Source of the DNA: Flagellimonas ochracea
Lineage (GTDB): Bacteria > Bacteroidota > Bacteroidia > Flavobacteriales > Flavobacteriaceae
NCBI RefSeq assembly: GCF_009903685.1
Contig: NZ_JAAABI010000008.1
Span: forward strand, 1 to 64,000
Length of the DNA: 64,000 nucleotides
Reading direction: 5' to 3'
Shown here: in pieces, positions 54,319-63,671 of the stretch
How positions within the stretch are numbered: the first letter of the stretch is position 1
Layout of the letters: every line of letters begins with the position of its first letter
The notes under the pieces: model-generated
Told to the model about the DNA's origin: nothing
Database searches by the model: none
Seen by the model: the letters and a program-made list of their open reading frames with translations, nothing else
Position numbers and translations under genes: made by a program

Positions 54319-55158
54319 TTATACCAATTGTAATTTGTAGTTAAGATAAGAATGTGCCAACAAGCCAAATTTTTGATAGTTGGGCACTCTAATCCGTTTG
54401 TTTTTTATTTCCAATGGTGGTGTGCTCTGTAACTTTTGCAACAGTTTTTTATAATATCTATAAGCAGTGTATACCCCAAATTTAGCTTGATCTGGCAATT
54501 GGGCAATACCAGCATACCCTAAGGCAAAGTCAGCCTTTATTTCGTCCACAATTCTTTTTTTCGATACTTCATCCAGCCGGGTCAAATCAATATTCGGGAA
54601 ATAGGTGCGATTTAACTGTTCATAATCCGATTTTAAGTCTCGTAGAAAATTTACCTTTTGAAAAGCAGAGCCAAGAGCCATGGCGGATTCCTTCAGCTCT
54701 TCATATTTTTCCTTATCTCCGTCCACAAAAACGCAAAGGCACATCAGTCCAACAACATCGGCAGAACCATAAATGTATTCCTTATACTCTTCATAGGTGT
54801 TGTATTCCTTTTTGGTAAGGTCCATCCGCATACTTCTCATAAAAGCTTCCACTAAATGATGTGGAATGTCGTATTCATGGTAGGTATGCTGAAAAGAATT
54901 CAAAATGGGATTCAGACTGATTTTTTTTTCAATGGCATCTTCCATAGCTTGTTCAAAGTCATTGAAAAGTGTTTCCTTATCGTAGTTGTGAAAAGTATCC
55001 ACAATTTCATCGGCAAATCGAACAAATCCATAAATATTATAGATGTGTGAACGTATTGAAGAAGCCAGCATTTTGGTGGCCAGTGAAAATGATGTGCTAT
55101 AGGATTGGGTAACGAGCTTACTGCAGTCGTAGGATACCTCGTCAAAAATGGTTTTCAT
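54319..55158 (-). CDS. crtB: Phytoene synthase CrtB
   Basis: The 279-aa prenyltransferase condenses two GGPP into phytoene. The two Asp-rich motifs are DEIVD (residues 50-54, RFADEIVDTF) and LRDLKSDYEQLNRTYFP. N-terminal SYSTSFSLATKML and GSAFQKVNFLRD are also family-typical. The length is normal. It lies between crtI (4-bp gap) and crtZ (abutting), third in the merR-crtI-crtB-crtZ-crtD-cruF operon. Confidence 0.94.
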   Translation of the reverse strand: MKTIFDEVSYDCSKLVTQSYSTSFSLATKMLASSIRSHIYNIYGFVRFADEIVDTFHNYDKETLFNDFEQAMEDAIEKKISLNPILNSFQHTYHEYDIPHHLVEAFMRSMRMDLTKKEYNTYEEYKEYIYGSADVVGLMCLCVFVDGDKEKYEELKESAMALGSAFQKVNFLRDLKSDYEQLNRTYFPNIDLTRLDEVSKKRIVDEIKADFALGYAGIAQLPDQAKFGVYTAYRYYKKLLQKLQSTPPLEIKNKRIRVPNYQKFGLLAHSYLNYKLQLV

Positions 55159-55162
55159 GGGC

Positions 55163-56617
55163 TTACTTTTTTTTAATGATCAGGTCAGAAACCAACTTGC
55201 CCGAAATCAAAGAGGGAGGTACTCCTGGACCTGGAACTGTCAGTTGGCCTGTAAAAAACAGATTTTTCACTTTGTCACTTTTAAGGTTGGGGCGCAAAAA
55301 AGCTGTTTGCCTCAGCGTATTGGCCATACCATACGCATTGCCTTTGTACGAATTGTACTGTTCCACAAAATCGTTTACACAAAAGCTTTCCTTAAAAATA
55401 ATGGATTTTTTGACAGTTTGTTTCGTTCTTTTCTCAAATCTATCCATAACGATATCGAAATATTGCTCCCGTAACTCTTGGGTATCTTCAAGTCCGGGCG
55501 CAATAGGAATCAGAAAAAATCCGGTTTCACAACCATTTGGGGCCATAGTGCTATCCGTTGCTGATGGAAAATTGGCATAGAACAAAGGGTCGCTAGGCCA
55601 TTTAGGATTATCGTAAATTTCTTGGGCGTGCCGTTCAAAATCAGTGTCGAAAAACAGATTGTGATGTTCAATATTTTCCAATTTTTTATTGAATCCGATA
55701 TAGAAAAGTAGGGAAGATGGAGCGTAGGTCTTTTTGGCCCAATACGATTCTGAATACTGCCTGTGTTGTTTATCAAGTAGGGTTTCTGAATGATGATAAT
55801 CGGCACCGCTCACTACGTAATCGGCATAAAGATTTTCTCCGTTGCTTTCAATTCCTGTTACGGTTTTGTCTGAAACAAGAATTTTGGACACTGGACTACC
55901 TGTATTGATTTTCACTCCCAATTCTACTGCCACACTTTTCATGGCCTTAATGATTTCATACATGCCTCCTTTTGGGTGCCATGTACCCAGACCAAAATCA
56001 GCAAAGTTCATAAAACTATAAAACGAAGGGGTTTTGCTAGGTTTGGCTCCCAGAAAAAGAACGGGAAATTCTAGTGTGGAGATCAATTTTGGGTTTTTGA
56101 ATCTTTTCCGTACTTCTTGACTGATGGTCTTGAAGAATTGGTCCACGCGAAGCACAGTCTCTTTGGTGACCAATTCCAAAGGGGACAGTCCTGGCCTAAG
56201 CACTACCTTGTTAATCGCAATATCGTAGTTTTCCTGGGCCTTACCGATAAAGTTTCGCAAATGCTCGGAACTTCCGGTTTCAATGCGCTCAAATTCCTCA
56301 CAAATTTTGTCCATGCAATCACCAATGGTAATTACATCGTCTTCAAAAAAAATCTTATAGGCGGGGTCTAGTTTATCCAATTGGTAGTAGTCGGAAGTTT
56401 TCTTCCCGAATTCGTTGAAGAATTTTTCAAAAATATCGGGCATCCAATACCAACTGGGACCTATATCAAAAGTGAACCCTTCTTTCACCAATTGTCTGGC
56501 CCGGCCACCAACAGTCGGGTTTTTTTCAAAGATTTCTACACTATATCCCGCCTTGGCTAGATAACATGAGGCTGAAAGCGATGAAAAACCGGAACCTATA
56601 ACAATGATTTTCTTCAT
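55163..56617 (-). CDS. crtI: Phytoene desaturase CrtI
   Basis: The 484-aa FAD enzyme desaturates phytoene to lycopene. The N-terminus KKIIVIGSGFSSLSASCYLA, EIFEKNPTVGGRARQLVK and GFTFDIGPSWYWMPDIFEKF are the pattern of flavobacterial CrtI; the C-terminal signature is LTVPGPGVPPSLISGKL. I start it at the ATG at 56617, which gives the canonical MKKIIVIGSG; an alternative TTG at 56638 would overlap the merR stop. It begins 17 bp after merR and is followed by crtB at 4 bp. Confidence 0.95.
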   Translation of the reverse strand: MKKIIVIGSGFSSLSASCYLAKAGYSVEIFEKNPTVGGRARQLVKEGFTFDIGPSWYWMPDIFEKFFNEFGKKTSDYYQLDKLDPAYKIFFEDDVITIGDCMDKICEEFERIETGSSEHLRNFIGKAQENYDIAINKVVLRPGLSPLELVTKETVLRVDQFFKTISQEVRKRFKNPKLISTLEFPVLFLGAKPSKTPSFYSFMNFADFGLGTWHPKGGMYEIIKAMKSVAVELGVKINTGSPVSKILVSDKTVTGIESNGENLYADYVVSGADYHHSETLLDKQHRQYSESYWAKKTYAPSSLLFYIGFNKKLENIEHHNLFFDTDFERHAQEIYDNPKWPSDPLFYANFPSATDSTMAPNGCETGFFLIPIAPGLEDTQELREQYFDIVMDRFEKRTKQTVKKSIIFKESFCVNDFVEQYNSYKGNAYGMANTLRQTAFLRPNLKSDKVKNLFFTGQLTVPGPGVPPSLISGKLVSDLIIKKK

Positions 56618-56634
56618 TTTAGCGTGTAGGCTTA

Positions 56635-57534
56635 TCAAATAGAATCCATTAACTGTTCTATGGAATTGAATGTGTTAATGTTCCTGGGTAAATCTTCTTG
56701 GGCAACATGCTGTATTTGATGCCCCAGAACCAATAACTTGCAATTGCCCAAAGAATCGAGTGTTTTTGTAAATTCTTCAAAATAGCTGCTCAACTCATCT
56801 TTGGTCGGCGAAACTGTGAAATAGGATATGAAATGAATGTTATCATAATACTTCATTAAATCCACAAGGCTATCTATGGGCATGGTCTGGCCCAGATATA
56901 TGGTTTTATATCCTCGGAGCGCAATCTCATAGTTAATATACAGCAACCCGATTTCATGAATTTCATTTTCGGGCAAGAAAAGCGCAAACACTTTATCCTT
57001 TCTGGTAGGTTCCAATATTTGGAGCTTTTCAGTATTAATATAAATTTTTTGTTTAATCAAGTTAGTGATAAAATGTTCATGGGAAGGACTGATGGTATCC
57101 GTTTGCCACAGCAGCCCAAGTTCATTTAAGAGTGGTATGAATACCTCATTGAAAATCTCTCTAAACGACCTTTCGGACAAAAGGCTGGTGTAGGTGCTGA
57201 AGAAAAGATTTTGGTCAAAATTGACCATGGCCAGTTTAAAAGCGTTGATGGCATGATCTTTTTTGCTGTTATTGGCCACAATTTCCCGTACCATAACCGG
57301 TATCTGGGATTCATCAAGCTTTGCTATTTTGGAAATTTTGTAACCGTTGTTGTACAGAAGGGTAACGTTCAACAATTTTTGCAAATTGGCCAAATCGTAG
57401 GTCCTGATGTTCGTTTCGGTTCTTTCCGGTGAAAATAGATTGTATCTTTTTTCCCAAATTCTTATGGTGTGCGCCTTAATGCCAGAAAGATTTTCAAGGT
57501 CGCGGATACTGAAGGATTTCTTAACATTGTTCAT
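56635..57534 (-). CDS. MerR-family regulator with CarH/LitR-type B12-binding light-sensor domain
   Basis: The 299-aa product has a MerR helix-turn-helix (FSIRDLENLSGIKAHTIRIW, EKRYNLFSPERTETNIRTYD), a four-helix B12 cap and a cobalamin-binding Rossmann domain. The cap motif Trp143-x9-Glu153-His154 (LLWQTDTISPSHEHF) and the lower axial-ligand motif Glu191-x-His193-x-x-Gly196 (ENEIHEIGLLY) match the adenosylcobalamin photoreceptors CarH/LitR. The later GG is replaced by Gly-His (VLGHQI). It leads the carotenoid operon and probably represses it in the dark. I start it at 57534; the Met at 57558 lies within the promoter-like box. Confidence 0.9.
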   Translation of the reverse strand: MNNVKKSFSIRDLENLSGIKAHTIRIWEKRYNLFSPERTETNIRTYDLANLQKLLNVTLLYNNGYKISKIAKLDESQIPVMVREIVANNSKKDHAINAFKLAMVNFDQNLFFSTYTSLLSERSFREIFNEVFIPLLNELGLLWQTDTISPSHEHFITNLIKQKIYINTEKLQILEPTRKDKVFALFLPENEIHEIGLLYINYEIALRGYKTIYLGQTMPIDSLVDLMKYYDNIHFISYFTVSPTKDELSSYFEEFTKTLDSLGNCKLLVLGHQIQHVAQEDLPRNINTFNSIEQLMDSI

Positions 57535-57555
57535 CTTTTGCATATAAACGTTAAA

Positions 57556-57563
57556 CAAAGTTA
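57556..57563 (-). promoter_or_regulatory. Candidate -7 box of the merR-carotenoid operon
   Basis: TAACTTTG on the minus strand, 21 bp before the ATG at 57534. A TTG at standard spacing is missing (TTTG lies 31 bases away), so the promoter may be weak or regulated. Confidence 0.4.
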
Positions 57564-57661
57564 CACTTTTAACGCTGATGACCTAATGATTCTTCAAAAA
57601 TTATCTCCGTTTTAAGAAAAATAGTAACCAATTGTACTGGACTGCGGGCTAATAATGGGCC

Positions 57662-57689
57662 AAAAAAAACCGCAACAAGATGCGGTTTT
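57662..57689 (-). terminator. Terminator of tRNA-Leu
   Basis: AAAACCGCA pairs with TGCGGTTTT across ACAAGA; on the minus strand a run of T follows. It lies directly at the tRNA 3' end. Confidence 0.8.
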
Positions 57690-57690
57690 G

Positions 57691-57774
57691 TACCCACGAC
57701 TGGAGTCGAACCAGCACGTCCTTTCGAACACTACCCCCTCAAGGTAGCGTGTCTACCAATTCCACCACGTGGGC
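57691..57774 (-). tRNA. tRNA-Leu (anticodon GAG)
   Basis: Minus-strand reading begins GCCCACGTGGTGGAATTGG. The acceptor stem GCCCACG pairs with CGTGGGT, the anticodon stem CTACC/GGTAG encloses the loop TTGAGGG (anticodon GAG), a class II variable arm follows, and the T arm has GGTTCGACTCC. The discriminator is A; CCA is not encoded. The length of 84 nt suits a leucine tRNA. Confidence 0.93.
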
Positions 57775-57793
57775 TATTCGGATGCGAAGATAA

Positions 57794-57825
57794 CAAACTT
57801 AAAGCAATGATCTTTGATGTTCAAA
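57794..57825 (-). promoter_or_regulatory. Promoter of tRNA-Leu
   Basis: On the minus strand TTTG (57825-57822), 20 bases, TAAGTTTG (57801-57794): an exact Bacteroidota promoter, with the tRNA beginning 19 bases after the box. Confidence 0.75.
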
Positions 57826-58060
57826 CCAATGTTTTATTCTAAACTTAACTCGCTTTTGATTGAAGCAAAAGGGGTGCAAGATGTCACCATAAATTAAAGA
57901 TCTTGGTTTCAATCAGTTCAGTGGCTTGGTGGAATCAATAAGAGTTCCGCTGGAAGAGATAGTTGCCAATTTCTTGACCTATTGCACCCAGTTCAGTACC
58001 AAATCTCCAATTGTCTGGAAAAGAACCTTTTGTTCATAGTTTAGTATCTTTAATATGCCA

Positions 58061-58078
58061 CCTGCCCTATAGGGCGGG
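58061..58078. promoter_or_regulatory. Palindrome upstream of the hybrid two-component regulator
   Basis: CCTGCCCTATAGGGCGGG contains a perfect 12-bp palindrome (GCCCTATAGGGC) with one mismatch in the outer bases. It lies 22 bp before the ATG at 58101; an operator or mRNA hairpin. Confidence 0.45.
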
Positions 58079-58100
58079 TCTTGAAAATAGCGGTAATCCC

Positions 58101-61100
58101 ATGCTTAGGATAACATTCAAATTTTTGGCTTTCTTTCTTTTCTGCTCTGTGTTTACAAATGCGCAAGACGGTACCAAGCATTATAGGAATATTAAATTAC
58201 CGCAAGTAAATGAGCGGACCGAGGTGTTGGCACTATTACAGGACAGCAGAGGTTTTATGTGGTTTGGTACAACACAAGGGTTGTTTCGGTTTGATGGAAT
58301 GGATTTCAAAAGATACCACAATGAATATGGTAATCGAGAATCCCTGTCCGATGATGTAATATATTCACTCGAAGAGGATTCGCAAGGAAATGTTTGGATA
58401 GGCACAAAATCTGGTGGGATTAGTATATTGGACCCGGTTAGGGATACTTTTTCTCATCATCGCTATAATCCTCACGATAGCATACCTTTTTCAAATTATT
58501 TCATTACAGCTATTCATGAAGATAAGAATGGGATTATTTGGATTGGAAGCCAAGGTGGTGGTCTTGGAAAATATGACCCTATCACCAATGCAATCAAATA
58601 CTTTCAAAAGGATGATCGTGGCAACTCGATAGCCCAAAACTACATAACTGAAATTTTGGAGGATGAAAAAGGCAATCTATGGGTAGGATTAAACGGAGGA
58701 GGCATCAATAAGTTCAATCCCAAAACGGAGCAGTTTCAACACTTTCGGTTTGCGAATCTTCAAGATCCTACGTTAAACTTTAGGAATAATGTGATACGTG
58801 ACCTATACCATGATGGCAACGGGGGTATTTGGTCGGCCACCTATGGGGGATTCAACAAGTTGAACATAGCAGATGGAACATTTACACATTATGATGTACT
58901 CAACGACCCCGTACTTAAATCCAACTCCCTAAACGCTATTAGTTCAGTAGCCGGAACGCTTTACATCACTTCCTATGATGGGTATTTTTATGGCTTTGAT
59001 CTAAAGAAAGAAAAATTCATTTCATCGGAAAACATAAACAAGAATATTAGAAATGGGTATTCTGACAGAGATGGTCTGTACTGGTTGGGATTGACAACGG
59101 GTGAAGTAATGGTGATTTCCCAAAATTTTGATTTTCCATTCTATTGGGTCGGTAAAGAAGAAGACCTGATTACCTCCATTAAAAAATCAGGAGAGAATTT
59201 CATTTGTGGAACCGCTTTTTCTGGATTGTATTCCAGTTCGGGAAACGAACGTATTGGAGAGAACATATTGTCCGATGTATCCATCCTTTGTATGGAACAA
59301 AATGTGAATGGCTCCATTTGGATTGGAACCAATAGTGGTGGCCTTAATATATATGACCCCAATACGGGAGAAAATAAAGTACTTCGGTTTGAACCTGGAA
59401 ATAACAAGACCCTGCCTCACGATACAGTTCTTGAAATCTATAAGGACGAGTATGGAGCTATGTGGGTGGGCACGTTGGCAGGTTTGGGCCAATGGATAGA
59501 CAGTACAGCAAGCTTCTTGAATCGTGGGACAGCCCAGTTTAAAGATATGATTAGGTTGGACAAAAGGGAATTGTGGGCGGCAACAAATATTGGGATTGCT
59601 ATCATTGATCCCACGACCAACGCTTTTTATATGAAACAGGCTGATGTCAACCAACACAAGGATAGCTTATTGCACAACGAGGTGAATGTATTGTACACAC
59701 CGGACAAGGACAGTATTTTGATTGGTTCCAAAAAAGGCCTGAATGTCTTTATCAAGAGCCAAAACAGAATGGTGAATGTGCACCAAGAGTTTGATTTACC
59801 ATATGGTGAAATAAAGGCCATAGCACAGGACCACCATAAAAACTATTGGATGACCTCGGATAAAGGTGTCTTACATATAGATCTTGAAACCGGCCTTTTC
59901 AAGTATTATGATGAATCCAATGGCCTGCATGTCAATAAGGGCTATAATTCCTTTATACGCTTTGAACCGGAATCAAATAAAATGATGATTGCTGGCGTTG
60001 GCGGCTACTACAGTTTTAGCCCCGCCCCTTTGCGTTTCAACAAAAATTCGATACCCCTCCGTATTACCGATGTCCGTCTTTTCAACCAATCCATTCAAGA
60101 TACAAGTTTGTTGGTATCGTTGAAAGAAAATGAATATCTGGAATTAATGCACCATCAAGATATGGTTTCCTTCTCCTATGCAGGTATAGATTATGTGAAC
60201 CCCTCGAAAATTTCTTATGCATACCTATTGGAGGGCTATAACGATAGATGGATTTATACCAAGGATCGAACCGCCAGTTTTACAAATCTGGAACCCGGGG
60301 AATATGTGTTTAAGGTAAAGTCGACCAATGCAGATGGTATCTGGGGGGATACCCCGAAATCCGTGACCTTATATATAAAACCGCCCTTTTGGGCTACATG
60401 GTGGGCATATGCACTGTACTTGATTTTATTTTTAGGAGCCCTCTCTCTTACTATCAGAAATTTTAGGATGAGGGAACGCCTCAAGACGCGGTTGCACTTG
60501 GAGCATCTGGAATTGGAAAAACTTAAGGAATTCAGTGCGATGAAATCAAAGTTTTTCGCAAATATTTCCCACGAATTCCGAACTCCGTTGACACTGATCA
60601 CAGGACCCATTGATGATTTGATGGAAAGGAACAAGGATGCGAAGGCAAAAGAGAGTCTGCAGATAGTGAAGCGGAACGGCCAACGCTTAAAACGCTTGAT
60701 CGATCAGATATTGGACTTTTCCAAACTAGAGGCGAAGAAGGTTGAGGTTAAAAAAGAAGCATGCGAATTATATGGGTTTTTGAGGCCCATCGGGGCTTCT
60801 TTCGCATCGTTGGCAGAGAAGAATAACATTGACTATTCCGTTGACATTCCCCCTAAGCAGCTTTGGGCCTATATTGATATGGAAAAAATTGAAATGGTAC
60901 TGAACAATTTGATTTCCAATGCCCTTAAGTTCACTCCCCCGTCCGGGAAGGTTGGTTTTAGAACAGAAGTGGTTCAGAAAAACCATCATTCAGAACTGAG
61001 GTTGAGGGTTGAAGACAATGGGCCTGGTCTTACTGAGGAAGAAAAGAAAAATGTATTTGAGCGGTTCTATCGCATAGAAAAAAAAGAAAATAGTGTTGGC

Positions 61101-62072
61101 ACAGGAATAGGGTTATCCCTTACGAAAGAAATAGTAGACTTAATGCAAGGAAGCATTCAGGTGTTGGGCAAAAAAGGAGAAGGATCTGTGTTTGAAGTGA
61201 TTTTGCCCTTGGAATTGGTTAAGAATCCAGAGCTTTCCCCCGAGCTAGGTTTAGATAAGCAGAAAAAAAATAAGCTCAATTCCAATGATGTTACCAGAGG
61301 TTTAAATTCAATTCTACTGGTTGAGGACAATGAGGATCTCCGTATTCATTTCAAAAATATTTTTGGGGAAGCATGGCATATATTGGAGGCAACCGATGGT
61401 GAAATGGGATACGCTATGGCCATAAAGGAAATCCCAGATTTGATCATTAGCGATCTTATGATGCCTAAAATGGATGGGAACGAATTATGTGATTCCTTGA
61501 AGCAGGACGAAAGAACGGCGCATATTCCGTTCATTATGCTTACCGCCAAAGCCAGTCAACCGGATAAGGTCTTGGGGTTGGCCCAAGGTGCAAATGACTA
61601 TATCACCAAGCCGTTTAACAAGAAGGAATTGTTCTTAAAGGTGCAGAATTTGCTTGCGCAACGGAAGCGTATGCAAAACAAGCTGCAGCGGGAGCTCATG
61701 TCCCGACCTGTACAATCACCTGAACTTCTGTCGAACCAGGAAAAGTTCATCCTAAAGCTCAAAAAATATATTGTAGACCATTTGGACGATAGTGAAATGA
61801 ACGTGAATTCTTTGAGCAAGGAGATGGGGTATAGCCGTATACAGCTTTATCGCAAAGTACTTGGATTGACGGGTTTATCAACCTCTGAGTTTATTCGACA
61901 AATTCGGATTCATAAGGCTGCCGAGCTACTACAAAAAAAGTGGGGTAATGTCTCCGAAATAGCTTATGCGGTTGGGTTTAACAATCTTTCCTACTTTACA
62001 AAGTCCTTTAAGGAGATCTACAAACTCACTCCATCTCAATTTGGTAAGGCGGACACTGAGCAAGCCAATTAA
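58101..62072 (+). CDS. Hybrid two-component system regulator (HTCS): sensor, kinase, receiver and AraC output in one protein
   Basis: The 1323-aa protein has a signal peptide (FLAFFLFCSVFTNAQ), a periplasmic two-component-propeller sensor (residues about 25-690, repeated GNVWIGTKSGGISILDP-type blades), a Y_Y_Y domain (VSFSYAGIDYVNPSKISYAY), one membrane helix (about 768-788), HisKA with His824 (NISHEFRTPLTLITGP), HATPase (LNNLISNALKFTPPSG, DNGPGLTEEE), a receiver with Asp1118 (ISDLMMPKMDG) and an AraC DNA-binding domain (ISEIAYAVGFNNLSYFTKSF-like). All key residues are intact. The start at 58101 gives the signal peptide. No SusC/SusD or glycoside hydrolase genes flank it, so its sugar signal is unknown. 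Confidence 0.95.
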   Translation: MLRITFKFLAFFLFCSVFTNAQDGTKHYRNIKLPQVNERTEVLALLQDSRGFMWFGTTQGLFRFDGMDFKRYHNEYGNRESLSDDVIYSLEEDSQGNVWIGTKSGGISILDPVRDTFSHHRYNPHDSIPFSNYFITAIHEDKNGIIWIGSQGGGLGKYDPITNAIKYFQKDDRGNSIAQNYITEILEDEKGNLWVGLNGGGINKFNPKTEQFQHFRFANLQDPTLNFRNNVIRDLYHDGNGGIWSATYGGFNKLNIADGTFTHYDVLNDPVLKSNSLNAISSVAGTLYITSYDGYFYGFDLKKEKFISSENINKNIRNGYSDRDGLYWLGLTTGEVMVISQNFDFPFYWVGKEEDLITSIKKSGENFICGTAFSGLYSSSGNERIGENILSDVSILCMEQNVNGSIWIGTNSGGLNIYDPNTGENKVLRFEPGNNKTLPHDTVLEIYKDEYGAMWVGTLAGLGQWIDSTASFLNRGTAQFKDMIRLDKRELWAATNIGIAIIDPTTNAFYMKQADVNQHKDSLLHNEVNVLYTPDKDSILIGSKKGLNVFIKSQNRMVNVHQEFDLPYGEIKAIAQDHHKNYWMTSDKGVLHIDLETGLFKYYDESNGLHVNKGYNSFIRFEPESNKMMIAGVGGYYSFSPAPLRFNKNSIPLRITDVRLFNQSIQDTSLLVSLKENEYLELMHHQDMVSFSYAGIDYVNPSKISYAYLLEGYNDRWIYTKDRTASFTNLEPGEYVFKVKSTNADGIWGDTPKSVTLYIKPPFWATWWAYALYLILFLGALSLTIRNFRMRERLKTRLHLEHLELEKLKEFSAMKSKFFANISHEFRTPLTLITGPIDDLMERNKDAKAKESLQIVKRNGQRLKRLIDQILDFSKLEAKKVEVKKEACELYGFLRPIGASFASLAEKNNIDYSVDIPPKQLWAYIDMEKIEMVLNNLISNALKFTPPSGKVGFRTEVVQKNHHSELRLRVEDNGPGLTEEEKKNVFERFYRIEKKENSVGTGIGLSLTKEIVDLMQGSIQVLGKKGEGSVFEVILPLELVKNPELSPELGLDKQKKNKLNSNDVTRGLNSILLVEDNEDLRIHFKNIFGEAWHILEATDGEMGYAMAIKEIPDLIISDLMMPKMDGNELCDSLKQDERTAHIPFIMLTAKASQPDKVLGLAQGANDYITKPFNKKELFLKVQNLLAQRKRMQNKLQRELMSRPVQSPELLSNQEKFILKLKKYIVDHLDDSEMNVNSLSKEMGYSRIQLYRKVLGLTGLSTSEFIRQIRIHKAAELLQKKWGNVSEIAYAVGFNNLSYFTKSFKEIYKLTPSQFGKADTEQAN

Positions 62073-62275
62073 AAAGTATTGTCGATACTGATAAACCTCC
62101 CATATCAATGAAGAATAACCCGGATTAATTGACTTTTTCCAATACTGGTAACATAAGTGTTAAACGATGCAACCTTGGCATCAATCATTGCATAGCCAAA
62201 TATGTACCTTTTGTTATTATTAACCTCTTGCTACCATAGATAGCAAAAATCTAGGCAGCAATCAAAAAAATAATT

Positions 62276-62794
62276 ATGAAAACAAGGTATAGTTATGCAA
62301 ATTTACTGGGAAGAAAAACGCTTTATTATTCTGTAATCTTACTGTTATCCATAATCTGTTTTTCTTGCAGTGATGACGATGGGGATTTGATGATATCATT
62401 GGATGGCCCTGTACTTTCGGTCTCAGATTTCACAGGTAATTGGGCGGCGACAACTGCTGTATTTGAAAGTACGGATGGTTCCCAACGCCTGGAAGTTGTA
62501 GAACAGGGTGGTAGTGCCACGTTGGTGGTCCAGGCAAATGGTCGGTTTACAATCACGATTAGTTTTCCTGGTCAGGGTTCCGAGATATTTGCTGGTGAAC
62601 TTGGTTTCAATGGTGAAGAATATGGAGATAGATTGATTGTGATATTTGATGGAGATGATCCAGAGGATTACGAACTGTTCAATATTCAACTCAATAATGG
62701 AGTTTTGTTCTTAAACGGTATTACCACATTTGATTTTTTAGGAAATGGGACCGAAGTACCTGCCACAATAGATTTGATATTGGAGCGAGGTTGA
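62276..62794 (+). CDS. Small lipoprotein, function unknown
   Basis: The 172-aa product has a lipobox (LLLSIICFSC, Cys31) followed by SDDDGD, the acidic tag that directs Bacteroidota lipoproteins to the cell surface. The mature part reads as a lipocalin-like beta barrel (VSDFTGNWAATTAVFESTDG, LVVQANGRFTITISFPGQG, GVLFLNGITTFDF). Similar small lipoproteins are common in flavobacteria; no function is known. It lies 203 bp behind the hybrid regulator and could belong to its regulon. Confidence 0.82.
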   Translation: MKTRYSYANLLGRKTLYYSVILLLSIICFSCSDDDGDLMISLDGPVLSVSDFTGNWAATTAVFESTDGSQRLEVVEQGGSATLVVQANGRFTITISFPGQGSEIFAGELGFNGEEYGDRLIVIFDGDDPEDYELFNIQLNNGVLFLNGITTFDFLGNGTEVPATIDLILERG

Positions 62795-62879
62795 TATTAC
62801 TTTCTGAATGGGTTAATATTTCGAAACCTGATCTGACCTATATCGAGATTTTTATACCGGATGGAAAAGAAAAGTGTTT

Positions 62880-63671
62880 TTAACCTTTAAGAAACTCCCT
62901 TATTACCCGATTGTAGGTCCTTCCGGTATAAAAGGTTTCATCATTTTTTAGATATATCCCATACTCCAAATGTCCTAGAATATCAATTCTAGCTATCCAA
63001 TCCGTATTAACAATGTGGGAACGATGTATCCGGATAAAATCATTTTTTGGCAATCTTTCCATTATCTGGATAAGGCTTTCCCGAACTAGGTGGAACTTGC
63101 CGGTAGCCTCATATATTTTAATATAGTAGTTGTCCGCCTCTATTCTAACAACATCTTCAGTGTTTAAGAGAATTATCTTGCCCGAATTTTTAATGATTAG
63201 CCTTTTATGGTTGAAATTGGTGGCCACAAAGTGTCCACTATTGGCCTTCAACTCTTCTTTGATGGTATTTTTAAGCAGTGATTTTAAAGAATTCTTGTAT
63301 AGCTCGCTTTGGGATAAGTGGACCTTGGCATTATTAAGGGCATCGTAGAATCGTTGATCACTAAAAGGCTTTAGCAAATAATCTATGGCGTGGACCTCGA
63401 AGGCTTTCAGGGCATATTGGTCAAAAGCTGTTACAAAAACAGTTTTGGGAAGGATTTGGCGATCAACCGAGTTCAGAACCTCGAAACCGTTGATCCCAGG
63501 CATTTGAATATCCAAAAACAATAAGTCGGGGATGGTACGACGTATAGCGTCAATAGCCTCAACACCATTGGCACAGACCTCAGTAACCTCGATTTCCGAA
63601 TCCTTTTTTAAAAGTTGCAGTAAACCGTCCCTTGCTTGTTTTTCGTCATCGACTATCACCGTTTTTATCAT
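62880..63671 (-). CDS. LytTR family response regulator
   Basis: The 263-aa product has a receiver domain with Asp54 (PDLLFLDIQMPGINGFEV) and the Lys of LLKPFSDQRF, then a LytTR DNA-binding domain (about 165-262: VVRIEADNYYIKIYEATG, FIRIHRSHIVNTDWI, LEYGIYLKNDETFYTGRTY). It pairs with the sensor kinase encoded just upstream on the same strand; the two genes overlap by 26 bp. The regulated genes are unknown. Confidence 0.95.
   Translation of the reverse strand: MIKTVIVDDEKQARDGLLQLLKKDSEIEVTEVCANGVEAIDAIRRTIPDLLFLDIQMPGINGFEVLNSVDRQILPKTVFVTAFDQYALKAFEVHAIDYLLKPFSDQRFYDALNNAKVHLSQSELYKNSLKSLLKNTIKEELKANSGHFVATNFNHKRLIIKNSGKIILLNTEDVVRIEADNYYIKIYEATGKFHLVRESLIQIMERLPKNDFIRIHRSHIVNTDWIARIDILGHLEYGIYLKNDETFYTGRTYNRVIREFLKG

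Larger units (their letters stand above)
57775..58100. other. Intergenic region between tRNA-Leu and the hybrid two-component gene
   Basis: It holds the tRNA promoter (57794-57825, minus strand) and an 18-bp near-palindrome just ahead of the regulator gene (58061-58078). Between them, 57870-58030 is protein-like on the minus strand (about 30 residues such as DNWRFGTELGAIGQEIGNYL before a stop) but has no start codon; it may be a gene remnant. No intact gene. Confidence 0.6.

Noticed and set aside
57870..58030. Protein-like stretch on the minus strand upstream of the hybrid regulator
   Set aside because: About 30 residues before a stop with no start codon or recognised family; at most a gene remnant, not callable as a pseudogene.
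58011..58100. Extended N-terminus of the hybrid regulator from an upstream start
   Set aside because: It would place 30 residues, including the palindrome region, before a clear signal peptide; the ATG at 58101 fits better.
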